Source: an uncultured Pelagibacteraceae bacterium
GTDB lineage: Bacteria > Pseudomonadota > Alphaproteobacteria > Pelagibacterales > Pelagibacteraceae
Length of the DNA stretch: 64,000 nucleotides
Assembly: GCA_902579985.1 (NCBI GenBank)
Contig: CACHIV010000003.1
Span: 51,194-115,193, forward strand
Direction: 5' to 3'
Positions 43,091 through 55,819 of this stretch are shown one piece after another. A program made the translations under genes and the position numbers. Positions within the stretch are counted from its first letter, which is position 1. The number at the start of each line of letters is the position of its first letter. The notes under the pieces are model-generated. The model ran no database searches and had not been told where the DNA came from. It saw only the letters and a program-made list of their open reading frames with translations.

Positions 43091-46000
43091 TTATTGATTT
43101 GCTTGAGATTCTGATGCTTGAGTAGGTTCTATTTTTTCTTGTTCAGATAAAAATTTACTATCATCTTCAATTGCTTTTTTGTTCCATCTATTTTTGATAT
43201 GTCCAGTTCCTGCAGGAACTAATCTTCCAACAATCACATTTTCTTTTAAACCATTCAATGGGTCAATTTTACCTTTAATAGCAGCATCAGTTAAAACTCT
43301 TGTTGTTTCTTGGAAAGATGCTGCAGAAATAAATGACTCTGTTTGAAGAGAAGCTTTTGTAATTCCCATTAAAACTCTTTCTCCAGAAGCAGGTTTTTTT
43401 CCTTCTGCAGTAAGTTTATCATTTGTATTATCAAATTTTAATCTATCAATCATTTCACCAGGTAAATAATTTGAGTCACCCGGATCTTTTACTTCTATTT
43501 TTTTAAGCATTTGTCTTAAAATTGTTTCTATATGTTTGTCATTTATTACCACTCCTTGTAATCTATAAACCTCTTGAACTTGATTAACAAAATACTCAGT
43601 TAAATCTTTAATGCCTAAAATTCTAAGAATATCATGTGGTAAAGGCTGTCCATCTAACAAATACTCACCTTTTTTAATTTTTTCACCCTGATTGAAGTTT
43701 ATATGTTTCCCTTTAGGAATTAAATAATTTGAAGGTTCGCCGTTTTCAGGTTGGATTGAAATTCTTTGTTTGCCTCTTACTTCTTTTCCAAATAAAACTT
43801 TCCCATCATTTTCTGCAATGATAGCACTATCTTTTGCTTTTCTAGCTTCAAATAATTCTGCTACTCTGGGTAGTCCTCCAGTTATATCTTTAGTTTTAGT
43901 TGTCTCTTTTGGTAATCTTGCAATCACATCCCCAGCAAATATTTTTTGTCCGTCTTTTATAGAAAGAATTGAGTCTGGTACTAAATAATATCTAGCTTCA
44001 TTATCGTCAGCTTTTTTTATAACATTTCCTTTTTCATCTCTAAGTGTAATTCTAGGTTTTAAATCAGTATTTTTAGATTGAGATCTCCAGTCAATTACAG
44101 ATTTCGATGAAATACCAGTTGCATCATCAGTTGTCTCTTGTATAGAAACGCCATCAATTAAATCAACAAAACTTGCTGTACCACTTTTTTCAGCAATTAC
44201 TGGGGTAGTATAAGGATCCCATTCACAAATTTTAGTATTTGCTTTAATCTTATCTCCATTATTAAAAAATAGTTTTGATCCATAAGCAACTTTATAAACT
44301 GCAATTTGAACTCCCTTATCATCCTCTATGGAAAGCTGAGTGTTTCTCCCCATAACAATTAAATTCTTTTTAGAGTCCTCTAGAATATTTGAATTAATTA
44401 TTTTTAAAACCCCATCACTTTTTGTAACAATTTGCGAGTCTTGCTTAACAGAAGCTGTTCCTCCGACGTGGAAAGTCCTCATTGTTAACTGTGTTCCGGG
44501 TTCTCCAATTGATTGAGCCGAAATCATTCCAATAGCTTCACCAACATGAACCATTTTGCCTCTAGACAAGTCTCTTCCATAACACGTAGCACAAACACCC
44601 TCTTTTGAACTACATGTCATTACTGAGTAAACTTTAATTGATTTAACACCAGCAGAATCAATTTTATCACATCCTGTTTCGTCAATCATTTCAGATTTTT
44701 TAATAATCACTTCACCGCTTAAAGGATTTTTGACCTCTGCAGCTGTAACTCTTCCAAGGGCTCTTTCAGATAAACTTACAACTACATTTCCACCTTCTAA
44801 AATTTCAGAAAGCTCAATAAATCCAGGATTATCGCATTTAACTTTTGTTATTGTTAAATCTTGAGCAACATCACAAAGTCTTCGAGTTAAATATCCGGAA
44901 CTTGCAGTCTTTAAAGCTGTATCAGCTAAACCTTTTCTAGCTCCATGAGTAGAATTAAAGTATTCTAGTGCAGTTAAACCTTCTTTAAAATTTGATGTAA
45001 TTGGACTTTCTATAATCTCACCTGAGGGTTTTGCTATTAAACCTCTCATTCCTGCTAATTGTTTCATTTGGGCTGCAGATCCTCTAGCACCACTATCTGC
45101 CATCATAAAAACAGAATTTATTTTTAATCCATCAGAAGTTTTTTCTGTAGCTGAAATTCCCTTCATCATTTCACCTGCAACTTTATCTGTACATTTAGAC
45201 CAAGCGTCTACTACTTTATTATATTTTTCACCTCTAGTAATTAAGCCCTCAGAATATTGAGTCTCATAATCTGAAATTAATTTTTTTGTATCCTCAATTA
45301 ATTGAGTTTTACTTTGAGGAATTATAAGATCATCTTTACCAAAAGAGATACCAGCTTTAAATGCATGTTTGAAACCTAAGTCCTTTAACTTATCACAAAA
45401 TATAACAGTAGTTTTTTGACCACAAAATCTAAAAACAATGTCAATAATTTCTGAAACTGTCTTTTTTGGTAACAATCGATCAATTAATGAAAATTTTATG
45501 TTATTATTTTTTGGTAATAAATTTGCTAACAAAAATCTTCCTGCAGTTGAAGTATATTTTTCATATTTTTTATTACCTTTTTCATCTAATGTTTCAAATC
45601 TAGATATAATAGTGCTGTGAACTTTTATTTGATCTGAAGATAAAGCAAATTCTATCTGATCAGCATCTAAAAAATATCCTTTAGGCTTGTCCGTTAATGG
45701 TTCTTGAGATAAATAATAAATACCTAATATCATGTCCTGACTAGGGACAATTATTGGTTTTCCATTTGATGGTGATAAAATATTATTTGTTGATAGCATT
45801 AAAATTCTAGCTTCAAGTTGAGCTTCTAAACTCAATGGAACATGAACCGCCATTTGATCTCCATCAAAATCTGCATTAAATGCTGCACAGGTTAGTGGAT
45901 GTAATTCTATTGCGTCACCTTCTATTAATTTTGGTTCAAAAGCCTGAACGCCTAATCTGTGAAGTGTGGGTGCTCTATTTAATAAGACTGGATGTTCTCT

Positions 46001-47260
46001 TACGATTAATTCTAAAGCATCCCATACTGCATTAGTTTCTTTTTCAACAAGTTTTTTTGCTTGTTTTATTGTCGAAGCTAAGCCCAATTTATTCAATCTG
46101 GCATATAAAAAAGGTTTAAATAATTCTAAAGCCATTTTTTTTGGTAATCCACACTCATGAAGTTTTAGATCAGGTCCAACAACAATTACTGATCTCCCTG
46201 AATAATCGACTCTTTTACCTAATAAATTTTGTCTAAATCTACCTTGTTTACCTTTTAACATTTCGGCTAATGATTTAAGTGGGCGTTTTCCAGTACCTGT
46301 AATAACTCTTCCTCGTCTTCCATTATCAAAAAGAGCATCGACGGACTCTTGAAGCATTCTTTTTTCATTTCTAACAATAATATCTGGAGCTTTAAGATCC
46401 ATTAATCTTTTTAGACGATTGTTTCTATTTATAACTCTTCTATAAAGATCATTTAAATCAGACGTAGCAAATCTTCCTCCATCAAGAGGAACTAGTGGTC
46501 TCAACTCTGGTGGTATTACTGGAATAACAGTCAGAATCATCCATTCTGGTTTCTGACCTGTTTCAATAAATGACTCAATTAATTTAAGTCTTTTAATAGA
46601 TCTCTCTTCATTTACTTTTGATTTTGTTTCCTTAATGGTATTAACTAAATTATCTCTTTCTTCTTCAAGATTCATTGATTTTAATATTGAAAGAATAGCT
46701 TCAGCTCCAATACCTGCTTCAAAAGCTTCCTCTCCAAATTCATCTTGATATTTAGCTAACTCTTCTTCATTCAAAAGCTGATTTTTTTGAAGACCGGTTA
46801 AACCTGGTTCAATAACTATAAAATTTTCAAAATATAAAACTCTTTCTACTTCTTTTAATTTCATATCTACTGCAAGTGAAATTCTGCTTGGTAAAGACTT
46901 TAAAAACCAAATATGAGCAACTGGAGTTGCTAAATTAATATGACCCATTCTTTCTCTTCTAACATTTGATTTTGTTACTTCAACGCCACATTTTTCACAA
47001 ATGATTCCTCTAAACTTCATTCTTTTGTATTTACCACAAAGACATTCATAATCTTTTATAGGTCCAAAAATTCTTGCACAAAATAAACCATCTTTTTCAG
47101 GTCGAAAAGTTCTATAATTTATTGTTTCAGGTTTTTTAATTTCACCATAAGTCCAAGACTTAATTTTTTCGGGGCTAGCAAGAGTAATCTTAATACTATT
47201 GAAGTTTTGAGCTTCTGAAATTTCAGTATTTTTAAATAAATCTGTTAATTCTTTTTTCAT
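43091..47260 (-). CDS. rpoC: RNA polymerase beta' subunit
   Basis: '[16 protein letters not shown]', zinc motif '[23 protein letters not shown]'. Confidence 0.99.
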   Translation of the reverse strand: MKKELTDLFKNTEISEAQNFNSIKITLASPEKIKSWTYGEIKKPETINYRTFRPEKDGLFCARIFGPIKDYECLCGKYKRMKFRGIICEKCGVEVTKSNVRRERMGHINLATPVAHIWFLKSLPSRISLAVDMKLKEVERVLYFENFIVIEPGLTGLQKNQLLNEEELAKYQDEFGEEAFEAGIGAEAILSILKSMNLEEERDNLVNTIKETKSKVNEERSIKRLKLIESFIETGQKPEWMILTVIPVIPPELRPLVPLDGGRFATSDLNDLYRRVINRNNRLKRLMDLKAPDIIVRNEKRMLQESVDALFDNGRRGRVITGTGKRPLKSLAEMLKGKQGRFRQNLLGKRVDYSGRSVIVVGPDLKLHECGLPKKMALELFKPFLYARLNKLGLASTIKQAKKLVEKETNAVWDALELIVREHPVLLNRAPTLHRLGVQAFEPKLIEGDAIELHPLTCAAFNADFDGDQMAVHVPLSLEAQLEARILMLSTNNILSPSNGKPIIVPSQDMILGIYYLSQEPLTDKPKGYFLDADQIEFALSSDQIKVHSTIISRFETLDEKGNKKYEKYTSTAGRFLLANLLPKNNNIKFSLIDRLLPKKTVSEIIDIVFRFCGQKTTVIFCDKLKDLGFKHAFKAGISFGKDDLIIPQSKTQLIEDTKKLISDYETQYSEGLITRGEKYNKVVDAWSKCTDKVAGEMMKGISATEKTSDGLKINSVFMMADSGARGSAAQMKQLAGMRGLIAKPSGEIIESPITSNFKEGLTALEYFNSTHGARKGLADTALKTASSGYLTRRLCDVAQDLTITKVKCDNPGFIELSEILEGGNVVVSLSERALGRVTAAEVKNPLSGEVIIKKSEMIDETGCDKIDSAGVKSIKVYSVMTCSSKEGVCATCYGRDLSRGKMVHVGEAIGMISAQSIGEPGTQLTMRTFHVGGTASVKQDSQIVTKSDGVLKIINSNILEDSKKNLIVMGRNTQLSIEDDKGVQIAVYKVAYGSKLFFNNGDKIKANTKICEWDPYTTPVIAEKSGTASFVDLIDGVSIQETTDDATGISSKSVIDWRSQSKNTDLKPRITLRDEKGNVIKKADDNEARYYLVPDSILSIKDGQKIFAGDVIARLPKETTKTKDITGGLPRVAELFEARKAKDSAIIAENDGKVLFGKEVRGKQRISIQPENGEPSNYLIPKGKHINFNQGEKIKKGEYLLDGQPLPHDILRILGIKDLTEYFVNQVQEVYRLQGVVINDKHIETILRQMLKKIEVKDPGDSNYLPGEMIDRLKFDNTNDKLTAEGKKPASGERVLMGITKASLQTESFISAASFQETTRVLTDAAIKGKIDPLNGLKENVIVGRLVPAGTGHIKNRWNKKAIEDDSKFLSEQEKIEPTQASESQANQ

Positions 47261-47262
47261 AT

Positions 47263-50200
47263 TTAATTCAATTCTATGTTAAGCGCCAATGATTTGATTT
47301 CTTTTACTAATACGTTGAATGACTCAGGAATACCTGATTCAAAATTTTCTTCACCTTTAACAATGGTCTCATAAACTTTAACTCTTCCCGCAACATCATC
47401 TGATTTAACAGTTAAAATTTCTTGAAGTGAATAAGACGCGCCGTAAGCCTCTAAAGCCCAAACTTCCATTTCACCAAACCTTTGACCGCCTAATTGAGCC
47501 TTACCTCCTAAAGGTTGTTGAGTAACAAGGCTGTAAGGGCCTGTAGATCTTGCATGAATTTTATCCTCAACCAAATGATGAAGTTTTAACATGTAAATAA
47601 TTCCAACTGTCACTGGTCTATCAAACATCTCTCCGGTTCTTCCGTCCCATAGATATGCTTGTCCAGAAGTTGGAAGTTTTGCTAACTCCAACATTTTTGA
47701 AACATCCTTTTCTTTTGCACCATCAAAAACTGGTGTTGCAACAGCAACACCATTTTGTAAATTTTCACACAAATCTTTGAATTCAGTTTTATTTAATTTA
47801 TCAATACCTCCATCAAAAATTTCATTTCCATAAATAGATTTTAAAAATGATGATATTTTTTGAGTTTTTTCAAACTTTTTATTATTTTCATTTACTAATC
47901 TTTTAACTTCTTCACCAAATTCTTTACATGCCCATCCGAGGTGAGTTTCTAAAATTTGTCCAACGTTCATTCGGCTCGGTACACCTAATGGATTAAGCAC
48001 AATATCAACTGGTCTTCCATCTGCTTTGTAAGGCATGTCTTCAACTGGAACTATTTTACTAACTACTCCTTTATTGCCATGTCTTCCTGACATTTTATCA
48101 CCAGGCCTTAATCTTCTTTTAATAGCAACAAAAACCTTAACCATTTTCATAACACTTGGTAAAAGATCATCTCCACTTCTAATTTTTAAAACTTTATCTT
48201 CAAATCTTTCTAATATATCTTGTTTTGCCTTATTAAATTGATCTTTCAACTGGGCAATACTTGCCTCGGCATTATCATTTCCTACAGTTATTTTAAATAA
48301 ATCATTAATACTTATCTTGTTAATAGTTTCTAAATCTAGTTTACTTCCAACTTCAAGATCTTTAATTTTCTTTGTTAATGAAGATCCAGAAAGAATTTGA
48401 ATTGCTCTTTGTTTAATGCTTCTTTCTAAAATTTCTTCCTCAACTATTTTATCTTGTTGAACAGTTTCAATTTCAGCTCTTTCTATAGTTATAGATCTTT
48501 CATCTTTTTCTATTCCATGTCTATTAAAAACTCTCACATCAACAACAGTTCCACTGCTACCTCTAGACATTTTTAAAGACGTATCAGTAACATCAATAGC
48601 TTTTTCACCAAAAATTGATCTTAATAATTTTTCCTCTGGTCCCGAAGCTGAATCACCTTTTGGAGTAACTTTTCCAACTAAAATATCACCTGCTTTAACT
48701 TCAGCTCCAATATATACAATGCCTGACTCATCTAAATTTTTTAATGCTTCTTCATTTACATTAGGAATGTCTCTAGTAATTTCTTCTTCACCTAGTTTAG
48801 TATCTCTAGCCATTACCTCATATTCAACAATATGAACTGATGTAAAAACATCATCAGTCACACATCTTTCTGAAATTAGAATTGAGTCTTCAAAATTGTA
48901 TCCTTGCCATGGCATAAAGGCTACAGTAACATTTTTTCCTAAAGCTAATTCTCCTAATTTTGTTGAAGGGCCATCTGCAATAATATCTCCAGCCTTAACT
49001 TTATCACCAACTCTAACTAATGGTTTTTGATTAATACACGTATTTTGATTTGATCTTTTAAATTTTTGTAAGTTATATATATCAACACCAGATTTAGTAA
49101 AATCTGTTTCTTCTGTTGCTTTAATAACAATTCTTTTTCCATCAATTTTATCGACTATACCTTCTCGGTTTGCAACGATAGTAACTCCTGAGTCTAATGC
49201 TACATCACTTTCTATACCGGTTCCAACTAATGGAGACTCAGGTTTTAGTAAAGGTACTGCCTGTCTCATCATATTAGATCCCATTAATGCTCTGTTAGCA
49301 TCATCATTTTCTAAAAAGGGAATTAAAGAAGCAGCTACTGAAACTAATTGTTTTGGAGAAACATCTATATAGTCAATATTTTCTGGTTTAGACAATATAA
49401 AGTTTAAATTTTCTCTAGATGAAACAAGTTCTTCAATAATTTTACCGTTTTTATCTACTTTAGTATTTGCTTGTGCAATGGTGTACTTTGTTTCTTCCAT
49501 TGCTGACAAATATTCTACTTTATCTTCGACAACACCGTTTTTAACTTTTTTGTATGGACTTTCTATAAAACCATATTTATTAATTTTAGCATATGTGGAC
49601 AAACTGTTGATCAATCCAATATTTGGTCCCTCAGGAGTTTCTATTGGACAAATTCTTCCATAATGAGTTGGATGTACGTCTCGAACTTCAAAGCCAGCTC
49701 TTTCTCTTGTTAAACCACCAGGTCCCAATGCAGATACTCTTCTTTTGTGAGTTATTTCAGATAATGGATTTGTTTGATCCATAAATTGAGAAAGTTGAGA
49801 ACTAACAAAAAAATCTTTTAAAGAAACTGTCAACGGTTTAGCATTAATCAGATCCTGGGGCATTGCTGACTCAACGTCAAGAGTTGTCATTTTTTCTTTG
49901 ATTGCTCTCTCCATTCTATAAACACCTATACGCGCTTGATTCTCAACTAATTCACCAACAGATCTAACTCTTCTATTGCCTAAATGGTCTATATCATCAA
50001 CTTCATCTTTTCCATCACGTAAATCTAACATCTTATGAATTATAGCAATAATATCGTCATTTCTTAAAATAGTAACTTTATCTGAACAATCTAAATTCAA
50101 TCTTGAATTCATTTTAACTCTACCAACGTCAGATAAATCATATCTATCAGAACTAAAAAACAAATTATCAAAAATTTGTGTGGCAATTTCTACAGTAGGA

Positions 50201-51351
50201 GGTTCTCCTGGTCTTAGTACTTTATAAATTTCTGAAATAGCATCATTTTTATTATTATTTTTATCATTTAAAATCGTGTTTAATAAATAAGGTCCTTTAT
50301 TAATTGAATTGGTAATTGAAACTTCAATTGAAGATATATTACTTTCCAAAATTTTCTTGAGAATTGTATCGTTTAATTCTGTACCAATTTCAAAAGTTCC
50401 TCCGTCTTCATCATTAATCTTAATACTTTTATGAAGAAATTTTCCAAAAAGAGACTCCTGAGAAACAAGTATATCTTTTAATCCATCATTAGCTAATTTT
50501 TTGGCAGTTAAATAATTTACTTTATCTCCTAATTTAATTACAACTTTTCCATTTTTAGAATCAACAACTTCTTCAGAAAAATTTTTTGCTTTATAATTTT
50601 CTGGATTAAATTTTGTTTTCCATTTTTGTGTATTATGATCTAATGTATAAATTTCTTTATCATAAAATTCATCAGCTATTTCAGATTTAGTAAAACCTAA
50701 AGCCATAAGTAAAGTAGAAGCAAATATCTTTTTTTTTCTATCTATTTTAAAATATAAAAAATCTTTAACATCATATTCAAAATCTAACCATGACCCTCTG
50801 TTTGGTATAACTCTACAATTGAAAAGAAGCTTTCCACTTGCATGAGTTTTACCTTTATCATGATCAAAAAATACCCCTGGGCTTCTGTGCATTTGATTAA
50901 CTACAACTCTTTGAACTCCATTAGTTATAAAAGTTCCACTGTCGGTCATCATTGGAACTTCTCCCATATAAACTTCTTGTTCTTTAGCAGACAAAATATC
51001 TTTTGTATTATTTTCTTGGTCTATTTCATAAACAACTAATCTTAAAGTGCACTTGAGCGCTGAAGTATAAGATAACCCTCTTTGAATACATTCTTCAGTA
51101 TCAAATTTAGGTTTTTCTAAATTATAAGAAACATATTCTAGTGTTGCTTTATCATTTAAATCTTCTATTGGAAAAATACTTTTAAAAACTCTGTCAAAAC
51201 CTTTAGTTAATTCACCAGCCTGAGTCTCAAAATCAGTTAACTGTTTATATGAATTTTTTTGTACTTCAATTAAGTTTGGAATAGATAAACTTTCAGAAAG
51301 TTTACCAAAGCTTTTTCTAACATTTTTTTTTTCAGTAAAAGATAATTGCAT
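47263..51351 (-). CDS. rpoB: RNA polymerase beta subunit
   Basis: '[63 protein letters not shown]'. Confidence 0.99.
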   Translation of the reverse strand: MQLSFTEKKNVRKSFGKLSESLSIPNLIEVQKNSYKQLTDFETQAGELTKGFDRVFKSIFPIEDLNDKATLEYVSYNLEKPKFDTEECIQRGLSYTSALKCTLRLVVYEIDQENNTKDILSAKEQEVYMGEVPMMTDSGTFITNGVQRVVVNQMHRSPGVFFDHDKGKTHASGKLLFNCRVIPNRGSWLDFEYDVKDFLYFKIDRKKKIFASTLLMALGFTKSEIADEFYDKEIYTLDHNTQKWKTKFNPENYKAKNFSEEVVDSKNGKVVIKLGDKVNYLTAKKLANDGLKDILVSQESLFGKFLHKSIKINDEDGGTFEIGTELNDTILKKILESNISSIEVSITNSINKGPYLLNTILNDKNNNKNDAISEIYKVLRPGEPPTVEIATQIFDNLFFSSDRYDLSDVGRVKMNSRLNLDCSDKVTILRNDDIIAIIHKMLDLRDGKDEVDDIDHLGNRRVRSVGELVENQARIGVYRMERAIKEKMTTLDVESAMPQDLINAKPLTVSLKDFFVSSQLSQFMDQTNPLSEITHKRRVSALGPGGLTRERAGFEVRDVHPTHYGRICPIETPEGPNIGLINSLSTYAKINKYGFIESPYKKVKNGVVEDKVEYLSAMEETKYTIAQANTKVDKNGKIIEELVSSRENLNFILSKPENIDYIDVSPKQLVSVAASLIPFLENDDANRALMGSNMMRQAVPLLKPESPLVGTGIESDVALDSGVTIVANREGIVDKIDGKRIVIKATEETDFTKSGVDIYNLQKFKRSNQNTCINQKPLVRVGDKVKAGDIIADGPSTKLGELALGKNVTVAFMPWQGYNFEDSILISERCVTDDVFTSVHIVEYEVMARDTKLGEEEITRDIPNVNEEALKNLDESGIVYIGAEVKAGDILVGKVTPKGDSASGPEEKLLRSIFGEKAIDVTDTSLKMSRGSSGTVVDVRVFNRHGIEKDERSITIERAEIETVQQDKIVEEEILERSIKQRAIQILSGSSLTKKIKDLEVGSKLDLETINKISINDLFKITVGNDNAEASIAQLKDQFNKAKQDILERFEDKVLKIRSGDDLLPSVMKMVKVFVAIKRRLRPGDKMSGRHGNKGVVSKIVPVEDMPYKADGRPVDIVLNPLGVPSRMNVGQILETHLGWACKEFGEEVKRLVNENNKKFEKTQKISSFLKSIYGNEIFDGGIDKLNKTEFKDLCENLQNGVAVATPVFDGAKEKDVSKMLELAKLPTSGQAYLWDGRTGEMFDRPVTVGIIYMLKLHHLVEDKIHARSTGPYSLVTQQPLGGKAQLGGQRFGEMEVWALEAYGASYSLQEILTVKSDDVAGRVKVYETIVKGEENFESGIPESFNVLVKEIKSLALNIELN

Positions 51352-51359
51352 TTATAGTC

Positions 51360-51389
51360 ATTTACTGATTAATAAATTAATCAGTAAAT
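51360..51389 (-). repeat. Perfect inverted repeat, 14-bp arms with AA centre, in rplL-rpoB gap
   Basis: Plus strand ATTTACTGATTAAT-AA-ATTAATCAGTAAAT. Confidence 0.9.
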
Positions 51390-51407
51390 AGGTTCTTTCT
51401 AATTAAT

Positions 51408-51776
51408 TTATTTAAGTTCTACTTTAGCCCCAGCTGCTTCCAGCTTAGCTTTAATTTCTTCAGCATCTTTTTTGTTAACGCCAGCCTTAACTTCCTTCGG
51501 AGCACCCTCAACTAGATCTTTTGCTTCTTTAAGACCTAATGATGTTGCAGCTCTAACTTCTTTAATAACGTTAATTTTTTTATCTCCTGCGGATACTAGC
51601 ATAATCGAAAACTCATCTTTAGTTTCCTCTGCTGCTCCACCTGCGGCAGCTGCTGCTGGAGCTGCTGCAGCCATCGCTGTAACACCCCATTTTTCTTCAA
51701 GTTGTTTTGAAAGTTCGGCTGCTTCAACAACAGTCAAACTAGATAAATCTTCAATAATTTTATTTAGATCAGGCAT
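51408..51776 (-). CDS. rplL: Ribosomal protein L7/L12
   Basis: '[39 protein letters not shown]'. Confidence 0.98.
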   Translation of the reverse strand: MPDLNKIIEDLSSLTVVEAAELSKQLEEKWGVTAMAAAAPAAAAAGGAAEETKDEFSIMLVSAGDKKINVIKEVRAATSLGLKEAKDLVEGAPKEVKAGVNKKDAEEIKAKLEAAGAKVELK

Positions 51777-51790
51777 ATTTTTTGTTTTTT

Positions 51791-52306
51791 TTAGGTTGTT
51801 TTTTCAGAATTTTCTGCAGTCAAACTACTCATTTTTTTAGTTCGTGCAAGTAAAATACTTACAAATTTTGATGCAGGTGTAGCTAAAATTCCTGTAATTT
51901 TAGCTCTTGCCTCGTCTAGTGTTGGTGAATTAGCGACATTTTGAACTCCTGCTTGATCAAGAATCTCTTCACCCATCATTCCACCTAAAAGCTTTAAATT
52001 TTCATTATCTTTAGCAAATTTAGATAAAATTCTTGCAGAAATTATCGCATCGTCAGAAAAGGCTACAGCAGTTGCTCCACTAAATAAATTTGAAAGATCT
52101 TTACATCTTGTTTTTTCTAAAGCTAATTTTGTGATTCTATTTTTGGTAATTTTAAATTGTATTCCATGTTCTCTCATTTGAGATCTTAACTCATCTAATT
52201 GAGTCATTGTTAGTCCTTGATAGTGTGTCACCAAAATTGATTTATTATTCTCGAATTTTGCTTTCATTTCATTAATATAGTTATTTTTTTGTTCTTTATT
52301 CATCAT
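51791..52306 (-). CDS. rplJ: Ribosomal protein L10
   Basis: '[32 protein letters not shown]'. Confidence 0.97.
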   Translation of the reverse strand: MMNKEQKNNYINEMKAKFENNKSILVTHYQGLTMTQLDELRSQMREHGIQFKITKNRITKLALEKTRCKDLSNLFSGATAVAFSDDAIISARILSKFAKDNENLKLLGGMMGEEILDQAGVQNVANSPTLDEARAKITGILATPASKFVSILLARTKKMSSLTAENSEKTT

Positions 52307-52308
52307 AA

Positions 52309-52998
52309 CTAAATAGATTTTCCTAATTTAACTTTATAAGAAACTCCCATACTTGAGGTTATAAAAGTATTTTTAATTAACTCACCCTTTAAAGTAAGAT
52401 TCCCTTTTTCTTTTTCTAAAGTTTCTAAAATTGCATTAAAATTTTTTAATAATTTATCATCTTTAAAAGATTTTTTTCCTATACTTACTCCAATATTTCC
52501 ATCTTTATCATTTCGTATTTCAACTTGACCTGATTTTGCATCAGTAACTACTTGCTTTATGTTATTAGAAACTGAACCTAATTTAGGATTAGGCATCAAA
52601 CCTTTAGGTCCTAAAATTTTACCAAGTTTAGAAAGTTTAACCATCATGCCAGGAGTACAAATTAATTTTTCAAAATTTAATTCACCTGCTTTAATTTTTT
52701 CAATAAATTCATCGCTACCTACAATATCTGCACCAGCATCTTTTGCTTCTTGTGATTTAGAGTCTTCACATACAACTGCAACCTTGATTTTTTTACCATT
52801 ACCACCAGGTAAATTTACTATTGTTCTTATATTTAGTTCACCTTTTTTTTGTTTATTGTTTACTTGCAAACTTAAATCTATTGACTCATCAAATTTTGTA
52901 GTACAGTTTTTTTTAACTAAAGGTAATAGTTTATCTATTGTTTCTGAATCTAGCTCATTTGTTTTTTTTGATAATTGTTTAAATCTTTTTGATGCCAT
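52309..52998 (-). CDS. rplA: Ribosomal protein L1
   Basis: 'GKILGPKGLMPNPKLGSVS'. Confidence 0.97.
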   Translation of the reverse strand: MASKRFKQLSKKTNELDSETIDKLLPLVKKNCTTKFDESIDLSLQVNNKQKKGELNIRTIVNLPGGNGKKIKVAVVCEDSKSQEAKDAGADIVGSDEFIEKIKAGELNFEKLICTPGMMVKLSKLGKILGPKGLMPNPKLGSVSNNIKQVVTDAKSGQVEIRNDKDGNIGVSIGKKSFKDDKLLKNFNAILETLEKEKGNLTLKGELIKNTFITSSMGVSYKVKLGKSI

Positions 52999-53423
52999 TA
53001 GTCTTTAACCTCTATACCCATTGATCTTGCTGAACCTGCAATAATTTTTACTGCTTGTTCTAAATCATGAGCGTTTAAATCTTTCATTTTTTGTTTTGCG
53101 ATTTCTTCAGCTTGTTTTTTTGTAATTGATGCTACAATGTTTCTACCTGGCTCTTGTGAACCACCTTTTAATTTAGCTGCTTCTTTAATAAAATGTGAAG
53201 CTGGTGGTGACTTAATTTCAAAATCAAATTTTTTATCTTTATACACTGTAATTATTACAGGAATTGGTTTACCCATGAAAGCTTTTGTTTTTTCATTAAA
53301 TGCTTTACAAAATTCCATTATATTAATTCCCCTTTGACCTAAAGCAGGGCCAACTGGAGGAGCAGGGTTGGCTTGTCCTCCCAGAATTTGTAATTTTACA
53401 TATCCACTAATTTCTTTTGCCAT
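52998..53423 (-). CDS. rplK: Ribosomal protein L11
   Basis: '[28 protein letters not shown]'. Confidence 0.98.
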   Translation of the reverse strand: MAKEISGYVKLQILGGQANPAPPVGPALGQRGINIMEFCKAFNEKTKAFMGKPIPVIITVYKDKKFDFEIKSPPASHFIKEAAKLKGGSQEPGRNIVASITKKQAEEIAKQKMKDLNAHDLEQAVKIIAGSARSMGIEVKD

Positions 53424-53953
53424 TAACTTACTTTCTCAACTTGGTTATACTCTAAATCAACAGGGGTAGGTCGCCCAAAAATTGAAACTGAAACTTTTAG
53501 TCTAGATTTTTCTTCGTCAACATCTTCAACCATTCCACTGAATGATGCAAAAGGTCCATCCACAACTTGAACTTTTTCACCAACACTGTACTCTATACCA
53601 GATTTTGGCTGCGCTACACCATCTTTTATTTGACCTAATATCATTTCTATCTCTTTATCTGAAACAGGCACTGGAATACCTTTTGAACCTAAAAAACCAC
53701 TTACTCTCTTTAAATTCTTAATTAAATGATAAAGCTCATTATCCATTTCACTTTTTATTAAAATATATCCAGGAAAATATTTCTTTTTTTTTTGAACTCT
53801 TTTTCCCCTTTTAACTTCAGTTACATCGTGTGTAGGAACAACTATTTCATCAATTTTATGAGATATCTTAGCTTTTTCAGCCTCTTCCTTAATCAGTCCT
53901 GCGACTTTATTCTCAAAATTTGAATGCGATTGAACTATATACCAATTTTTCAT
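53423..53953 (-). CDS. nusG: Transcription termination/antitermination protein NusG
   Basis: '[15 protein letters not shown]', KOW '[30 protein letters not shown]'. Confidence 0.97.
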   Translation of the reverse strand: MKNWYIVQSHSNFENKVAGLIKEEAEKAKISHKIDEIVVPTHDVTEVKRGKRVQKKKKYFPGYILIKSEMDNELYHLIKNLKRVSGFLGSKGIPVPVSDKEIEMILGQIKDGVAQPKSGIEYSVGEKVQVVDGPFASFSGMVEDVDEEKSRLKVSVSIFGRPTPVDLEYNQVEKVS

Positions 53954-54144
53954 TAAATACTTACCTTCAACAATGCTTCCAGCAAAAATTTAAGTACTTG
54001 ATCAAGAAGTAAAAAAAAGATTGACATTATAACCGCCATAGCAAATACCATTAATGCTCCTTGCATTGTTTCTTTAGCAGTAGGCCAAGAAACTTTGAAG
54101 GCCTCTTGTTTAACTTCTTGAATAAATTTAATCGGGTTTTTCAT
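53953..54144 (-). CDS. secE: Preprotein translocase subunit SecE
   Basis: 'FIQEVKQEAFKVSWPTAKETMQGALMV'; position before nusG. Confidence 0.95.
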   Translation of the reverse strand: MKNPIKFIQEVKQEAFKVSWPTAKETMQGALMVFAMAVIMSIFFLLLDQVLKFLLEALLKVSI

Positions 54145-54163
54145 AATATAAATTTAGTTTAAT

Positions 54164-54239
54164 TGGCAGGAGCGGAGGGACTCGAACCCTCAGCCTCCGG
54201 TTTTGGAGACCGGCGCTCTACCAATTGAGCTACACTCCT
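54164..54239 (-). tRNA. tRNA-Trp (anticodon CCA), encoded CCA
   Basis: Reverse complement AGGAGTG...CTCCAAA...GGTTCGAGTCC...CGCTCCTGCCA. Confidence 0.94.
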
Positions 54240-54246
54240 ATAGAGT

Positions 54247-55437
54247 TTACTCTATAATTTTTGTTACTACTCCAGCTCCAACTGTTCTACCACCCTCACG
54301 AATAGCAAAGTTCAATTTTTCACCCATAGCAATTGGTGTAATTAATTTAACAGTAAATTTAGCATCGTCACCTGGCATAACCATTTCTGTGCCAGCTGGT
54401 AATTCTACTTCTCCTGTTACATCTGTAGTTCTAAAATAAAACTGAGGTCTGTATTTAGTAAAAAATGGCGTATGTCTTCCACCTTCTTCTTTTTTTAATA
54501 CATAAGCCTGAGCTTCGAATTTAGTATGTGGAGTAATTGATGCAGGTTTACATAGGACTTGTCCCCTTTCAACATCATCTCTTTCTACCCCTCTTAAAAG
54601 AACACCAATATTATCTCCTGCTTCACCTGAGTCTAAAAGTTTTCTAAACATTTCAACACCAGTACAAACTGATTTTTTAGTAGCTCTAATACCTACTATT
54701 TCAATTTCTTCTCCAGTTTTAATTTGTCCTGACTCAACTCTTCCTGTTACTACAGTCCCTCTTCCCGAAATTGAAAAAACATCTTCTACTGGCATCAAGA
54801 AAGGTTTGTCGATCTCTCTAGTAGGTTGAGGAATAAATTCATCAACTGCCTTCATTAATTCCAAAATAGAATTTTTTCCGATTGCTTCATCCCTTTTTTC
54901 CACTGCCGCTAATGCAGAGCCTTTTATAATAGGAGTTTTATCGCCTGGATATTTGTAAGAGGTTAATAGTTCTCTAATTTCTTCTTCCACAAGTTCAAGC
55001 ATGTCTTTATCGTCTACTTGATCTACTTTATTTAAATAAACTACTATTGCAGGTATTCCAACTTGTCTTCCTAAAAGAATATGTTCTCTTGTTTGAGGCA
55101 TTGGACCATCAGCAGCATTAACTACTAAAATAGCACCATCCATCTGAGCAGCGCCAGTAATCATGTTTTTTACATAGTCAGCATGACCTGGACAATCTAC
55201 ATGCGCGTAGTGTCTTTTTTCAGTTTCATACTCTACGTGGGCAGTTGAAATTGTAATACCTCTCTCTTTTTCTTCAGGGGCTTTATCAATTTGATCATAA
55301 GCAACAGCTTTGGCACCACCAGCCTCTGCGAGAACATTTGTAATAGCCGCAGTTAAAGTTGTTTTGCCATGATCGACATGACCGATTGTACCAATGTTAC
55401 AGTGCGGTTTATTTCTTACGAATTTTTCTTTTGACAT
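54247..55437 (-). CDS. tuf: Elongation factor Tu
   Basis: '[22 protein letters not shown]'. Confidence 0.99.
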   Translation of the reverse strand: MSKEKFVRNKPHCNIGTIGHVDHGKTTLTAAITNVLAEAGGAKAVAYDQIDKAPEEKERGITISTAHVEYETEKRHYAHVDCPGHADYVKNMITGAAQMDGAILVVNAADGPMPQTREHILLGRQVGIPAIVVYLNKVDQVDDKDMLELVEEEIRELLTSYKYPGDKTPIIKGSALAAVEKRDEAIGKNSILELMKAVDEFIPQPTREIDKPFLMPVEDVFSISGRGTVVTGRVESGQIKTGEEIEIVGIRATKKSVCTGVEMFRKLLDSGEAGDNIGVLLRGVERDDVERGQVLCKPASITPHTKFEAQAYVLKKEEGGRHTPFFTKYRPQFYFRTTDVTGEVELPAGTEMVMPGDDAKFTVKLITPIAMGEKLNFAIREGGRTVGAGVVTKIIE

Positions 55438-55485
55438 TTCTTTTTTTACCTCAGTTTTAGTTTTTCATTAATAATCTTTTTTATT

Positions 55486-55559
55486 TGGAGCGGGTAAAGA
55501 GAATCGAACTCTTACATCCAGCTTGGAAGGCTAGCGTTCTACCATTGAACTACACCCGC
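55486..55559 (-). tRNA. tRNA-Gly (anticodon TCC), encoded CCA
   Basis: Reverse complement GCGGGTG...CTTCCAA...AGTTCGATTCT...TACCCGCTCCA. Confidence 0.94.
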
Positions 55560-55603
55560 ACAAAATCAAGAATTACGCTCCATTGTTAAAAAGTCTTACT
55601 GAA

Positions 55604-55689
55604 TGGTGGAGGGGGAAAGATTCGAACTTTCGAAGACCGAAGTCAACGGGTTTACAGCCCGCCCCATTTGACCGCTCTGGAACCCCTCC
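55604..55689 (-). tRNA. tRNA-Tyr (anticodon GTA), encoded CCA
   Basis: Reverse complement GGAGGGG...CTGTAAA...AGTTCGAATCT...CCCCTCCACCA; long variable arm. Confidence 0.94.
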
Positions 55690-55694
55690 TTACT

Positions 55695-55708
55695 GGGGAA
55701 GTGTCCCC
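55695..55708 (-). repeat. GC-rich hairpin GGGGACACTTCCCC in tRNA-Tyr leader
   Basis: 5-bp stem GGGGA/TCCCC, loop CACT, ending 5 nt before the tRNA-Tyr 5' end. Confidence 0.7.
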
Positions 55709-55737
55709 TGTTCAATAAAGCTTCAAACAACATGCGT

Positions 55738-55765
55738 TTTATATATTTTTATTGTGCAAATGCAA
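55738..55765 (-). promoter_or_regulatory. Putative promoter of tRNA-Tyr-Gly-tuf operon (TTGCAT-N16-TATAAA)
   Basis: Minus strand: -35 55760-55765 and -10 55738-55743. Confidence 0.5.
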
Positions 55766-55819
55766 CACGAGATTTGCTGGGAAAACGTGATAAAATACGT
55801 ATAAAACAAGGATAATTTT

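Noticed and set aside
49740-49830. Rifampicin-resistance substitutions in the RpoB cluster
   Set aside because: The '[29 protein letters not shown]' segment looks like a normal wild-type sequence at the main resistance positions.
51360-51389. Inverted repeat considered as a Rho-independent terminator
   Set aside because: AT-rich stem with no following U-tract and rpoB starting 8 nt later; kept as regulatory/processing candidate instead.
51472-51840. 122-aa plus-strand ORF antisense to rplL/rplJ
   Set aside because: Shadow of conserved ribosomal protein genes; the Ala/Pro-rich stretch mirrors the L7/L12 hinge codons.
52559-53008. 149-aa plus-strand ORF antisense to rplA
   Set aside because: Shadow ORF; no family motif and no independent start signal.
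55583-55804. 73-aa ORF across tRNA-Tyr
   Set aside because: Translation of a tRNA gene ('GGGKDSNFRRPKSTGLQPAPFDRSGTPP'), a common spurious annotation.
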